Below are positions 27,140-39,219 of a stretch of 64,000 bases of DNA, one piece after another (positions within the stretch are counted from its first letter, which is position 1; the number at the start of each line of letters is the position of its first letter). The DNA lies in assembly GCF_007655135.1 (NCBI RefSeq), contig NC_045132.1:26220354-26284353 (forward strand), given 5' to 3'. Under the pieces are notes generated by a model that did not search any database, had not been told where the DNA came from, and saw nothing but the letters and a program-made list of their open reading frames with translations. The translations under genes were made by a program, and so were the position numbers. Origin of the DNA: Punica granatum. Its lineage: Eukaryota > Streptophyta > Magnoliopsida > Myrtales > Lythraceae.

Positions 27140-28930
27140 CTCCTCCTCGGATCAGTTGTTGCTCCACACTTCAAGCTTCTCCCTTAACAGCTCAAACATT
27201 CCAATCTGAAAGGATTTGGTGAAGATATTTGCAAACTGGTCTTCTGTTTTGCAATGTACCAGTTTCATTTATCCACTTGGCTTGATTGTTCACGAACACA
27301 TCACTGCTTTCTTCTTCCACAATCTGAACACCATTGCATGCTCTAGGAGTCTCCTTCAGTCCATAGACCCTCTCCTCCTATTTGTTCACAAAACCATCAA
27401 GAACGAGTTTTGCCTTGGGCTCTATAATGGCCAACTCCTCCTTCATTCTATCTATCCTTCTTAGATCGGCTTTGGCTTCTTCACATCCTATAGATTCTAA
27501 AACATCAACTTTGCAATTCTGACATTTGTCTGCAAGGGACCTTCTCCCTTTAACAGATTGATAATCTTCCACCTTAGACTTCATCTTCAATGGATCCAAA
27601 GAAAAAAACTTATTCTTCATTGGAATCTCAAGTAACTTCTGACCGTTTGAATCAGAAATCAAACACTTCTTCTCCTCAAACATCACCTTGTATCATTTCT
27701 TTACAAGCTGACCAACACTCAACAAACTTTGGGCAATCTTAGGAACATACAAAACCTCATATATCAGTTTTGTACCAACACAACTCTCTATTCTAAAGAG
27801 CTTCTCATCACTTGTCATGTGGTTAGTACAACCACTATCAACAAGCCAACAACCATCTGAAACATGTGAGCTAAAACAAGAAACAACAAAGAGTTGTTCT
27901 ACCTCTTCTTCAACTGCAGTTTGTGCCGCACCTTGCTACCGAGTCTCCTCTTCCTTGAAGATGATCTCAGCATGCCACAACTTTTGACACTTCTTGCATC
28001 TCATGTCAGGCTTCCTCCAACACTTACAGTCTAGATGATTTCTCTTTCCACAATGCTAACAAGGAGGATGATTTCCCCCTTTGTTGCTGTTCGATCTTTC
28101 TACTGCAACAATCTCAGAAGCACTACCATATTCTTTCAACTTCTTTCCTTTTCTGCAATTTGGCTTGCAAAGATCCTTCAACCATTCCTTGTTCAGCAAT
28201 CCCTTTTCTTCTCATAATACTTCTCTGCTCTTGAGTCTGCAAAGCACTAAGTACTTCTGCAAGTTTGATGTCTAAAAGTTCCTTAGTGTTCTCCAATGAA
28301 GCAATAGTTGCCTCGAACCTTTCTGGTACAGAAACCAGAATCTTTTGCACCAGCCTATCATCCTTGATATCAGTTCCTAACACTTTAATCTTGTTAGCAA
28401 TCTCCACAAGCCTATTAGCAAACTCCTTCACAGTGTCTCTCTCTTCCATTTGAAGCCTTTCAAATTATCTCAACAAATTTAACACTTTCATATCTCGAAT
28501 TTTCTCATCTCCTTCATATTATTCCTTCAAGTAATCCCAGATAGCTTTTGCTGACTCAAGCCTCATGATTCTGATGAAGATGGTGGGTGACACAGCAGCA
28601 TAAAGGCACGATTTTGCCTTTGCCTTCCTGGTCTTCTTCTCCTTGTGCAGCTTGATCTTAGCCATGGTTGGATTGTTTGGAAGGGGAGCCACCTCGTAGT
28701 CTTCTTCCACTGCTTCCCACAAATCACAACCTTCCATAAAAGTTGTCATCTTCACAGCCCATGCTTGATAATTCTCCCCATCGAACACAGGTGGTGCCAT
28801 GGTAGAGAATCCACTCAAACCTGCCTCCATCTTGCCTTGATCTTCTATGGATGCAGTCAAAACACTCGATCAACCTCACAAGTCTCTCACCCCCACAGGT
28901 CCCTTAAGATCAAGGGTGCTCTGATACCAC

Positions 28931-29270
28931 TGTTAAGTCTCTTAATTCAATCCTCACAGTAGATCAGTAGAACTCTATTTAGAGAGAATGAGAGAATGCA
29001 GATTTTTGAGAGAGAAGAGAAACTGTCTACTTCTTCATTAATTGGAAAAATTTCAGTTACCAACACTAATAGACACCAGTAGAAAACCTGAACAGAACAA
29101 GACCAGAACTGCACTTAACGTGCAAAAAATAAACTCCTAAAAATATGCTAACCGATTCCTTAAAAACTACGACCTTAGAAAACAAATAACTACATGAATG
29201 ATAAAAAAACAAAACGACACAGCAAGACTAGCAGCAGCTCTGATGCACTTCAACTGGTGTAGCTCCAATA
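28931..29270 (-). repeat. 5' LTR of the copia element
   Basis: 340 bp, same length as its partner. On the plus strand it starts TGTTAAGTCTC and ends GCTCCAATA, so its terminal CA has mutated to TA. It lies next to the tRNA-Met primer-binding site. Confidence 0.93.
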
Positions 29271-29275
29271 GATTT

Positions 29276-30189
29276 CATTTCCAGTATCTGTAGCAATGAC
29301 ACAGAAAATGCATAACGAAGCTTTAGACGTTCAATATTACGTAGAATACGACAATAACCATCCAAATTAGCAGTATGAATCATTAAAATAAATCGTTGAT
29401 TTGATTCGAGTTCAACTTGAACCAAGTAGTCCCCTAGCTTCACTCGAAGCTAAGCAAGTTTCGGGCAGTCCATATGGTTTTAGTGAACAAGATAAAATGT
29501 TTATGGGCATATCTTCCTTACAAATATATGGAGTTTTCAAATGGACGAAGGAATTCAGGCAGAACAATTGTATAAATATAGAGAATTCATTGCAAAAGAT
29601 CAATGGAATTCATACGTATAAAAGGGAAGGGTCGTCTTGTTCGATAATATGACTTAGGATGCTCACATTATGTTTTATCTCTTGTATGAGAGCACAGGCA
29701 TTTAGCACCTGTATAAGCTTAATATGTATGTATATATAAAGCACAAACCTGATAGCCGATATATTCAATTAGCTTACTCTGCCTCTGCCAATAAGACCCG
29801 GTTGTGTATGGCAAACCAACTGTTCAGGAAAAAAAGAAAAAAAAATCAGAATATTAATCGTGAAAGCCAACAACAATTTTCCTTTTCCATCCTCTGCAAT
29901 TTCTTATTTCGGGTACGAGATCGATTGTGATATTTGGAATTTGTTTGAACTATGATCCGCATTATCCTTACAAAAGAAAATGTTGGGCTCTAAGATAAAT
30001 AGTAATAGTCGATGAAGACAAACACTCGCTCTTGTCCTAAGCATTACATGAGCAGACTGGAAAAACTTCCATGCAGAATCTTCTGAAACTCTGTCATACT
30101 AATCTTCAGCCGGCTCTTCAATTTTTGTTCCTGTCTTTTTGCATAAGAAGCAGAACGAATTTTCTAACCCTCTTTGATACATTACCAAG
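29276..30189. other. Spacer upstream of pseudogene B' (colinear with 16381-17298)
   Basis: Non-coding continuation of the duplicated block after the LTR insertion. It includes a weakened palindrome (GAGCAGACTGG at about 30050 against CAGCCGGCTC near 30107). No gene seen. Confidence 0.55.
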
Positions 30190-33100
30190 ATGAGGACTGC
30201 CGCTCTAATTGCGCTCCTCTTCTTATGGAGCCTTGCTTTAGCAAATAATGTTGCCACCTCCGGTGCAAACGTATAGTAAATTTGATCTCTCGTGTACATT
30301 CTCATACCAGTGGTTTTCGCTCTTTCTCCCACTCTAAGGTGCTCATGACTGTAAACTACCCCAGAACAATTCTCAAATCCAGCGGACTTGTTAGTCCGAA
30401 GCATCCCCAAGATAAACATAGTCAATAAGCATTATTTTCCAAATAAAAGCATCTGATTATCGCGACGATTACTTTTTTCTGAGTAATCTGCAGCATTACA
30501 TTGTTTACTTAGGGCCCCACTGGAATCCTGATTCGGAATCTGTTGATCAGAGAAAACCATGAACTCCTATCTTCAGTAACTGAAAGGCAAGGAACTGATC
30601 CGAGCAGCTCTACGGAGCTAATTCAATCACAAGACAAATGAATTCCATATGAATGTTGATGTTTATGTTTTATGGCAGTCCTGATGAAGCACGAACTTCA
30701 GTGTTTTCCCACTACAGCAAAAGCTTTCAAGGCTTCTCGGCTGTGCTCGCACAAGAACAAGCTCAACAAATTTCCAAATATAAAGCTCAACTTAGTTCGT
30801 TGACGAATGTGGATTTGCATAGACCAAGCTTCTTTTGATTTCCTGCAGGGAAAAGCGAAGTTGTCTTCATCTTCGAGAGCAGGACGAACCAACTGCACAC
30901 GACTCATTCCTGGGAATTCCTAGGAGTGAACTCCCTCCAGTATGGAGACCAAGTGCTTTCGGGTTCAATGTCCAATGTAATTGTTGGCGTAATCGACACT
31001 GGTATCTTGGCTGTGTTGAAACAGATCATGCTAGCAAACAGTTGGCATATTGAATTCGACAATATAATTTATGTTTGGGATTTGCAGAAAGATCATAGGT
31101 GCAAGGTACTATTACAAAGGGTTTGAAGCTGATGACGGGCCCCTTGAGTCATTCAATCAGACGTTCTTCTGGTCAGCAGGGGACAGTGATGGGCATGGGA
31201 GCCACATGAGCTGAAAAATAGTTGGTTCCATGGTCGATGATAGCCTGTACTGTTTGGGCCGAGGGACAGCAAAGGGTGGGGCTCCACAAGCCGGACTGGC
31301 TGTCTACAAGGCCTGTTGGTTCAACCTTTGCCGTGATGCTGATATCTTGGCAGCCATGGATGACGCTAAAAGCGACAGAGTTGATATACTCTCCCTATCC
31401 ATTGGCCCCGCTCCTCAGCGGCCAAGTTATTTCCACAGTGCAACTCAATCGGAGAGTTTCACGCATTCTAGAAGGGCGTTCTTGTCTTTGCATCAGCAGG
31501 GAACTTTTTTCTCCCAGAAACTGCAACCAATATTGCTTCATGGATTCTTGCTGTGGCCGCTAGCACGGTGGACTGAGAGTTCATCATGAACATATATCTT
31601 GGGAACTCAAAAATTGTAAAGGTATTCCTGAAGAACTATTATCCATCTCGAGTATCTATGTTTAATTCATGGAAAGGGAATTTGTGAAAAACTTATGGAA
31701 AGGTAACGTAATTGAATCACCATGGTGCATTTTTTACTTCTAGGGTATCTAATTTTTTTTAATTCAGACATGATTGGTTCAATCTTCGTGTCCTGAGAAA
31801 TACTCGAAAATCATAAATACGTTCTTGCAGGTTTACTCTCTGAACCCCTTTAAAATGGAAACTTCTTATGGATTAATATCTGGACGTGCTGCAGCAGCTC
31901 CAGGAATTATGCCAAGAATTGCAAGGTTTGTATCTTCTGCATTTCGGTATGCGTCCCGATGACAGCAAGTCACATACAAAGGTTTCAAATCCTATCTTTT
32001 AATTTTTGCCACTTTTCTTGTAACAGCTGATGCAGGAACAATACCTTAGGTCCAAATTTGGTTAAGGGGAAAATTTTGGTGCGCACCCTAGGGACGTTAT
32101 TGTCCGATAACTGGAGGGCCAGGGCCAATGCTATAAGGGCCACCAGAGGGGTCGGAATGATTCTTGCGGATCCGCTCGCCAAAGATATTGGCTTTCAGTT
32201 AGCAATCCTGGGTTCTCTGGTCACTCCACTGGAAGCAGCAGAGCTCGAAGCTTATCATGCAACAGAAAGGCGAGTCCCAAAACTTCTGGAAGCTCTCAGT
32301 AGCTATAGTTAACATTGAACTTGAACTGCCTAGACCTGATGAGCGATGATGGCCCGGTGAGGCAGGATATGGACAGCCTTGCTCCAAATCTCGTGCTCCA
32401 CCGGCAGACAGTCCTGGGACTAATTTGGCCTTGCATTGGCAATCCTCAGGTCGATTTTGATCATCTTGATGACATTATGGTCATGACAGGTATCCGACTG
32501 CTCAAATTGTTCCGACGACAACTGTGCTGCAGACAAAGCCTGCCCCAGAGATGGCGATGTTTTCTTCGATGGGACCTAACATCATAACACCAGAAATCAT
32601 TAAAGTAAGTTCGGGTCCAACTACGTAACTTTTCTTATGTTTCCTTCCATTATTTTTTCTTGATGTCAGGTGTTCCAGTCTACCCATTTACAGCCCGATA
32701 TAACTGCACCAGGAGTCTAACATTCTGGCAGCGTGGTCTCCTGTTGCAACCACAGCCACATTGGGTCGATCCGATGACTATAACATACTATCAGGAACAT
32801 CCATGCTGTGCCGGCACGTGTCCGCCATTGCAGCGATCCTTCTTGGAGCCCTGCAGCGATTAAATCCACAATAATGACCACAGGTTAGCTTCCGCACCAA
32901 GTACACTAGTTTTCCGTTCTTAGATTATACCTATTCGGTTTTCTTTCTAAACTAAAAGATTCAAATTTCGACAATTCTTATTTGCAGCAACTCCCATGGA
33001 CAACAATAAGAAACTGACTGGAGAGAACCCAAACGGCACTGAGAGCATGCCCTTCGACAATGGGTCAGGCCACGTGAACCCTGTCACAGCTCTGGACCCG

Positions 33101-33541
33101 GGCCTGATCTATGACTTCGACTCCATCGATGTGATCAACTTCCTATTCGGCCTTGGTGCGGGCCCAGCTGAGCTCAAGGACTTGACAGGGGAACTGCTCT
33201 CCTGCCCAAAGAATCTGACCCCCTCCTAGAACCTTAACTACCCTTCAATTGGAGTGGCCAATGCGAGCGGGAGCTTTTCGGCCCATCGGACAGTCACATA
33301 CTACGGTCAGGGTCCCACAGTTTACAGTCCATATGTAGAGTATCCGGCTGGTGTGAAGCTCACGGTGAACCCTCCTCAGCTCAAGTTCTCACAGGCAGGG
33401 AAGAAGTTAGCTTACAGGATAGATTTTACCCCTAACCACAGCAGTAACGGGAGCTTCGAGCTCGGGTCATTGACATGGAGCAAAGGCGCGCACCGGGTCC
33501 GGAGTTCTACCAGCCTGAACGTGGTCTCAGTCTCCAACTGA
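30190..33541 (+). pseudogene. Subtilase pseudogene B'
   Basis: Second copy of pseudogene B. With B it shares an extra T in exon 2, the TGA after GTGGAC in exon 6 (31574-31576), and the extra T giving GTCTAAC in exon 10 (stop 32718-32720). Its own lesions are loss of exon 5 with intron 4 fused to intron 5 near 31003, TGA at 31212-31214, a 17-base deletion in exon 10 near 32838, and TAG at 33227-33229 in exon 11. Unlike B it keeps exon 10 and 11 as separate blocks and keeps full-length exon 4. It also has a GT at the end of exon 1, so B and B' have decayed independently since the block duplication. Confidence 0.9.
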
Positions 33542-36500
33542 GACTGAGAGTACTATAATTTCTTCGGTCGGGTCCTCCTGTAGGCTCAAAAGAAAGTTCA
33601 TTTCCTTCCAGAGGGCTAACTGAAGTTGGAACAACAGTCATTAGCGTGGGTTTTTTATCTGTTGCACCTATCCAGTAGTCGGACTATAGCTATAATGCAA
33701 AGGCGCAATTTCAAATTTATATCATTTCCGTTATCTCTTGCAATTACAAGAATAATTTCCCAAACTGCCAGCATGAACATAAATGGGAGAAAATATTAGG
33801 TGAGTAATACACAATCAAGTGACTGTGTAAAACTCCACTTCCAAATGACAAGTGTCTCACTGGACAACTCTCTCTTTATTACTTTACACGTGTCATTGGG
33901 GGTAGAGTTTTACCCAGACACTTGGTTATGCATTACTTACCAAATATTTTCTCCATAAATGGTCGACTTGATTCGAATTCAGCCCGAACCAAGCAGTCTC
34001 CTAGCTCAGCTTGAAGCAGCCGAAGTTTAAGGCAATCTGTTTTATCGGATCAGACGTTTATGGGCTCAGATGCTTGTATATTCATTCAGCAAAAGATGCC
34101 TGTATAAATTTACCGGGGAAAAAAAAAAAAGATGCCTGTATATTCAACAGATAAGTTCACATAGAGTTTCCAGATGGATGAATGAATAGTGAATACTTCT
34201 CATTCCAGAGAAGTGTTATGGGCTGAATTTGGGCTTTCAGCCCAATAGATGAGCAAAAATCCTCCTCCAAGCCCATAAGAAGACAAGATCCCTCTTTCAC
34301 GTAGGATGAAGCTGTTCGGAACTCGTAATAGTCAGCAATTCCCCGACGTCGATAAGATGAAATAACGAGAAATCAGTCCAAAGATAGACATTAGAAGTAA
34401 CACAAAATGCCTCTGTCATTTATTTTCTTGCAGCAACTGGTCCAATATCAGAGAAACTTGGTGTCTAAGTGCACACGATCTTCAGCCTTTGGTGTCCAAA
34501 GTCATCAACATACCAACATCTCCATCCGATACACGGAAGTCGGGAATGAGTAGAAGTCGACGTTTTCCCTTCTGCACACGCGCAGACAAGCCAAGGCACC
34601 GTGGCTCGCCATGGAGAACGAGAATCCGGTGGTCTTGAGCCGCAGGTTATTCGGTGAATCAAAACTGATTAAAGTTAAGAATTCAGGTGGAACTCGTGTC
34701 TTTATATATATATAAAATAAAATTCTGCATAGGAGATGCACCGACTTCATGTTGTATATCATCTACATTAAGACCCGAATTTCAACCAAGAAACCGTGCT
34801 GCTGTTCTAACGAGGTCTGAGTTATTAACCTTAAAAACTATCAACGGTTGGCCGACCTATTAAGTATGGGCAGGTTTCTCGGGTGCGTTAAAGTCAAACC
34901 CAATTGAATTCGTCGGACGAACTTCCAACTATTCCCTCATGTGGACGCCGCAGACGTCCGGTGTACGCGGACAAATTCGCAATACTTACCTAATTACATT
35001 AAAATCCATTTTTTTTACAATAACTAATAACTAATTACATTAAAATTAGCTCAAAATTAGATATTTATAAAATCATCATTAAGATAATTCCTATTGAGCT
35101 AATCAAGACTGCTTGTTTCAGATTTTCCGGCGAGCAGCAGAAGGTTGTGCAGAAACACTGAACCGCGTGTTTTGCATCGGCAATAACATAAAGTTTCAGA
35201 AAGCGACTACATTGATCCTAAAACTTTTGTAAGATCATTTTTTCAAGTTTTCCGGCCAAGAAGTGTGCCTGCTTTCAGTGTCAAGCCCCACTCACCATCC
35301 CTGTCCATCATAACGTACAGTTGATTTCGACCATTGTGGGGGGGAGGGGGTGGTGGGGGTGGGGTATCGCCCGTGATGAACCAAAGTCGGAATCAGCTTT
35401 AGCTCATTCGAGACAGTTTTTCCACCCAGAGGCAAAGGTCGGAGAAGCTGGTAGTGGCCGGGGATCCCGGGGTGGACTGGTATATCTAACGTTTCATCGA
35501 TCGAAATTTTACATAACAAAGGAAAAATAAATAAAAAAATTGAACGTACGTATTTAATTTGGAGAGCATAATTAAAATAAAACGCCAGAAAATAATTTAC
35601 TTTCAGAAATAACTTATAATTATAGGTGTTGGAACGTCAACCGTATCCCTTCCTTCTGTCTTGGGCGAAATGGACTTAATTAATAAGGTGGAAGAAACAG
35701 TGGACTTGGCCTCTGAATCTGAATGAAGAGTGTCCAAGCCGCCCTTCACGGCATTAATTGAGGTACATGCACATGCGTTCATCCATATGTATGATCAAGA
35801 TTCAACAAATTGAAATGTCGAATTTGAATGGCAAAATAAAATGGATGGATGCGGTGGCATTGCCCTCGAAATGGAATTAAGGGATTTAATTGGTTCGATT
35901 CTCATAAGTAAGATTTATTGTGTCCTTTTATTTCTCCTTTCTCCTGTCCATCCTCTCATAAATAAGCTCATGAACTACTGGCAGAAAAACAAAACAAAAG
36001 AAATTGAATTTGAATGTTCGGGGCTTTGGAGAACAAGCTTTCATATAGCGAGAATATATATATATATATATATAACCTGAATGGCACAAGGACAACAAAT
36101 ATAGGGGTTTTATAATTATATATGATTTCTCTTGAGACTGAAGAATGATTTATCATAAAGTAAAGGGCCTTTGCAATGATTTTGGACTTATATAATTAGA
36201 GAAAATTTTAAAAGATCCTCCCTCTAGTTTGGTGATGAGGGAGAAAAAATTAATTATTGAATTATCTCAGGATACAAATTTATGATCCAATCCTCATGCG
36301 TTTAGAAATCCATTTAGTTAATTGCAAAATATCAATTAGTGTTTTTTCAAGTAATGTGATAAGGTAAGATCGTCGGAAAATTTAGTATAGAGTAATAAAT
36401 TTAAACTTTTTCAACCCAACAAAATCTTTGTCTCGCAGAAGCGGGTAAGGTGATCTCTTGCATGCTTTTTCATCATTTTCAATAGTAGAAGCGGGTGAAG

Positions 36501-37199
36501 TTGGATTAGATTTACGCTTGGTCTCTTCCATCGATACATATTACTATTTATTCTTAACGCGTTGCCCTTGACAGGACCACCTCGACCGAAAAGTAGACGT
36601 ACCATTGCTTTCTTTTTCTTTTCACTCGTCAACTGGCATGCACTTTAAGCCTAGATAGATTATTATCTTTTTCGAAGTACATCACATGCTATTCTGAAAC
36701 GAAATTAACTCAAAAAAATTTCAAAGAATCTGGAGAGTTAGGATGGTTTGAAAGTAGGAAAGATACGCATATTTCCACTTAATATTTGAGGAATTATCGC
36801 AATCTTGGTCCCAAAAGCTTGATACTGAAAAGTGGGCAAGAAAAGACCATCAAGATGTAAGCCATTTTGGGATAAGACCAAAGAGATTAGATTCGGTGGG
36901 CAAGACTCCTACACAAAAATCGGAAGCGTTTGGAGTGATATCACCAGTTAAATTTATATATATATATATATATATAGTCTGATTATTAGCTCACGAACCA
37001 TAGACCTCTCTTATATTTGAAGTTAGCACCGGACAATATCTCTAATAATGAGCATAATTTCTTATATGAAATGCATGAAACTCAATCGTCATTAGAACCA
37101 TTTGCCTATTTCATTTTGAACGCAGGGTTTGGTACGTTTAGATGTGAACGGCATGTCACAATTAATGCGAGAAGTTGGTCTTACTCAGGCTCCTGCTAC
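33542..37199. other. End of duplication, then AT-rich gene-free region
   Basis: Up to 34340 it matches 20625-21427. Beyond that the sequence is unique, with no recognisable exon. It contains a G-rich strand at 35338-35364, a (TA)n run near 36056-36074 and another near 36956-36974. Minus-strand frames around 34505-34762 show no known domain. Confidence 0.4.
35338..35364 (+). repeat. G-rich tract with G-quadruplex potential
   Basis: Several runs of four to seven G separated by single A, T or GGT (GGGGAGGGGGTGG pattern). Composition alone allows a quadruplex; no function is implied. Confidence 0.5.
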
Positions 37200-37676
37200 T
37201 CTCTTGTCGATTAAGATCATCCATTATTATTCTTGTATTTATGTGCAAGTTCAATTTATTGATAATGGACTGATAACGTAGCGCTAGCTCGAAAATCGTT
37301 GGGCTATTGTTAATTTCTTGTCGATTGAAATCATCCATCATTATTTCTTGTACCTTTTGTGCAAGTTTCATTTATTGAAATTGACTGTTATCGTAGCCCT
37401 AACTAGAAGATCGCTAGGCTACTGTTAATTCTTGTGGATTGAAATCATCCATTCTTTTGGCCAAAAAATAAAAATAAAAATAAAAATCACCCATTCGTAG
37501 TTTTTCTTTAACTCATCTGCTGTTGACTAGTATCATAGCCCTAACTCGAAAATCGCTAGGCTTCTGTTAATTTCTTGTCGATTGAGCTCATTCATTCTTA
37601 TTATTTCTTATACCCATGTGCAAGTTCAATTTATTGAAAGTTGACTGATATCGTGCAGCCGTAACTCAAAAATCAG
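37200..37676. repeat. Minisatellite, four units of about 115 bp
   Basis: Units begin at TTCTTGTCGATTGA-type sequence near 37200, 37315, 37429 and 37572. Each contains TGCAAGTTCAATTTATTGA or a variant, a CGTAGCCCTAACTCGAAAATCG-like end and GGCTnnTGTTAATT. The third unit is longer owing to an (AAAAT)n insert. No coding or CRISPR character. Confidence 0.8.
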
Positions 37677-38389
37677 GGAAGGGAAATACTCGATCTTGAT
37701 ATATATCGTAGACATAAATAAATTTCATACGTCTCTTTTATGTTTGCCCCGAGTTTTATGTATTTATTTTTGGTTGAAATGTTTGCCCTGAGATGATTAT
37801 TTTGAAGTTGCAGAAACGAGAGGATATTATTCCGTCGAGTCAGATAAAACCTTCTCATTTAGTATATTCTTACCGGCATGAGTAAACAATTACGAAGCAA
37901 GTCGCACCATGTCGCTGACGAAAATTTTTTTCGTTAACATTTTGGTCAATCATATTAGTTTACGTAATAATCTATAAAGTACAGTTGACATAATGATCAA
38001 ACTAGAGATGGGTAAAAATTATGATATCTCGATTCAAATTTTTTTAAAAAAATTATACTAAGCAATATGTCACGTATAAAAGCTAATATTTCTTCCATTA
38101 AATTTTGCTTGAATTTTAATATTTCAAATTAGAAAACCATGCATGATCATGATATAATAGACCTTAAGTAGTTATGATAATTTTTTTAATGACGCACTTG
38201 CATGCATGTAATCAAAATTCATTAAAAGCATATCTTGGTCATGGTCAAGATATGCTAGCGTAACCTTGTGTTTCCACCCAAACTAAAAAAGAAAAAGACA
38301 TTTCTAATTTCACAAATAAATAAATAAATAAAACTAGTTAAATTAGTGATCAATTTAAACATGTTTTTTAAAATAAAATTTTTCACTGA
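37677..38389. other. AT-rich gene-free stretch
   Basis: Nothing recognised beyond poly-A/T tracts and a (AAAT)n run near 38317-38330. Confidence 0.35.
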
Positions 38390-38665
38390 TGCGGATTGAT
38401 TCAGGTGGTTCGACGTATATTTTCTTAATTAAGGTCTCAGATTCGAATGTTGTGAATGGAGAAAATTCACTATCCTCAAGTTCGAACATTGTGAATGAAA
38501 AAAATTCATAATTAGAAGAACTTTATCATTTGATGGGCTAAGCTGAATTAGATAAATTTGATTTCAAATTTAGAGAAAGTGTAAAGTTGAAAAAGAAATA
38601 ATTTTAATAAAAAAATATTATTTTTTTTCAGTGTGAACTCAGTATCCGAAAAATATTAATCTTTT
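38390..38665 (+). mobile_element. tRNA-derived SINE, diverged copy
   Basis: An A-box-like GATTCAGGTGGTTCG at about 38396 and a B-box-like AGATTCGAATG at about 38438 lie at pol III spacing. The body contains TTGTGAATG and TGGGCTAAGCTGAATTAG, and the end TATCCGAAAAATA corresponds to the tail of copies on the other strand at 51871-52052 and 60290-60470. Diverged, so presumably old. Confidence 0.55.
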
Positions 38666-38754
38666 TTAAAAAGAAATAGTTAAGGTGGGTCCCCGCGGGT
38701 GGAGAAATGCACCCTACTCGCTCCAAATTGGGGAAAGACAACAAGAATTTTATG

Positions 38755-39202
38755 GTACGTTTGGTTTCAGAATTAAAGTAACATTGATTTTGATTGTGCA
38801 AAATGACAAATGATTGTGAAATGTGTTGAGTTAAAGTTAAAGTTAAAATTTTTGACTTGAGAAATGTGTATTTTTGTTGTGTAGCGTGTTGAATTAAAGT
38901 TAAAGTTAAAATTTTGTGATTTTAACTGCGAAACCAAACGGAGCATTACAATCTGTTTGATTTCAGAGTTAAAGTTTTGAATTTGTAACTGTGATTTTGA
39001 TTGTGAAAAATGACAAATAAAAATTAGTCATTGTGGACCTCATTTGTTTTGATTGTGTAGATAATTGATTATAATGAGATTGTACGTTTTATAATCTATG
39101 AGGCCTACCTGTTTGACTTGGGAAGTGTGTGTTTTATTGTGTAGTATATTGAGTTAAAGTTGAAGTTAAAATTTTGAAATTTAACTTTGAAATCAAACGA
39201 AC
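38755..39202. mobile_element. Two adjacent MITE-like elements with GTTTGGTTTCA-type inverted ends
   Basis: The first (about 38755-38943) starts ACGTTTGGTTTCAG and ends GCGAAACCAAACGG. The second (about 38952-39202) starts CTGTTTGATTTCAG and ends TTTGAAATCAAACGAAC. Both contain repeated GAGTTAAAGTTAAAGTTAAAAT segments. No ORF. Family unknown; target-site duplications are not clear. Confidence 0.55.
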
Positions 39203-39219
39203 TTTTACTTTCTTTTATG

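Larger units (their letters stand above)
26800..29270 (-). mobile_element. Ty1/copia LTR retrotransposon, internally deleted and inactive
   Basis: The element runs on the minus strand between two 340-bp LTRs and is flanked by the 5-bp target-site duplication GATTT (26795-26799 and 29271-29275). Beside the right LTR the minus strand reads TGGTATCAGAGC, a primer-binding site for initiator tRNA-Met. Beside the left LTR it reads GAGGAGGAG, a polypurine tract. The inside encodes remains of a copia gag (region 28860-28123, QAWAVKMTTFMEG type) and a CCHC knuckle. An aspartic protease core (WLVDSGCTNHM) follows, then only scraps of reverse transcriptase (VYGLKETPRA) and the RNase H end. Integrase and most of RT are missing, and gag holds in-frame stops. 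It therefore cannot move by itself. Confidence 0.93.
21428..34340. repeat. Tandem segmental duplication, copy 2 (subtilase A' + pseudogene B'), enlarged by insertions
   Basis: This second copy of the block at 11014-21427 starts at ATTGCCGTGATTTG. It ends at CAGCAATT (34333-34340), where unique sequence CCCCGACGTCG begins. It is about 12.9 kb because it carries a 2.47 kb LTR element and a 338 bp solo LTR. Without them it is close to the size of copy 1. The junction at 21428 joins the right edge (CAGnAATT) to the left edge (ATTGCCG), sharing only ATT. Confidence 0.88.

Noticed and set aside
27378..28860. Minus-strand host genes of unknown function
   Set aside because: The frames encode copia gag, zinc knuckle and protease remains between two LTRs with a tRNA-Met primer site.
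34505..34762. Minus-strand frame near the end of the duplication
   Set aside because: No domain recognised, TA-repeat inside, no exon structure.
37200..37676. CRISPR-like array
   Set aside because: Units are 115 bp, diverged and continuous without distinct spacers, in a plant nuclear genome.
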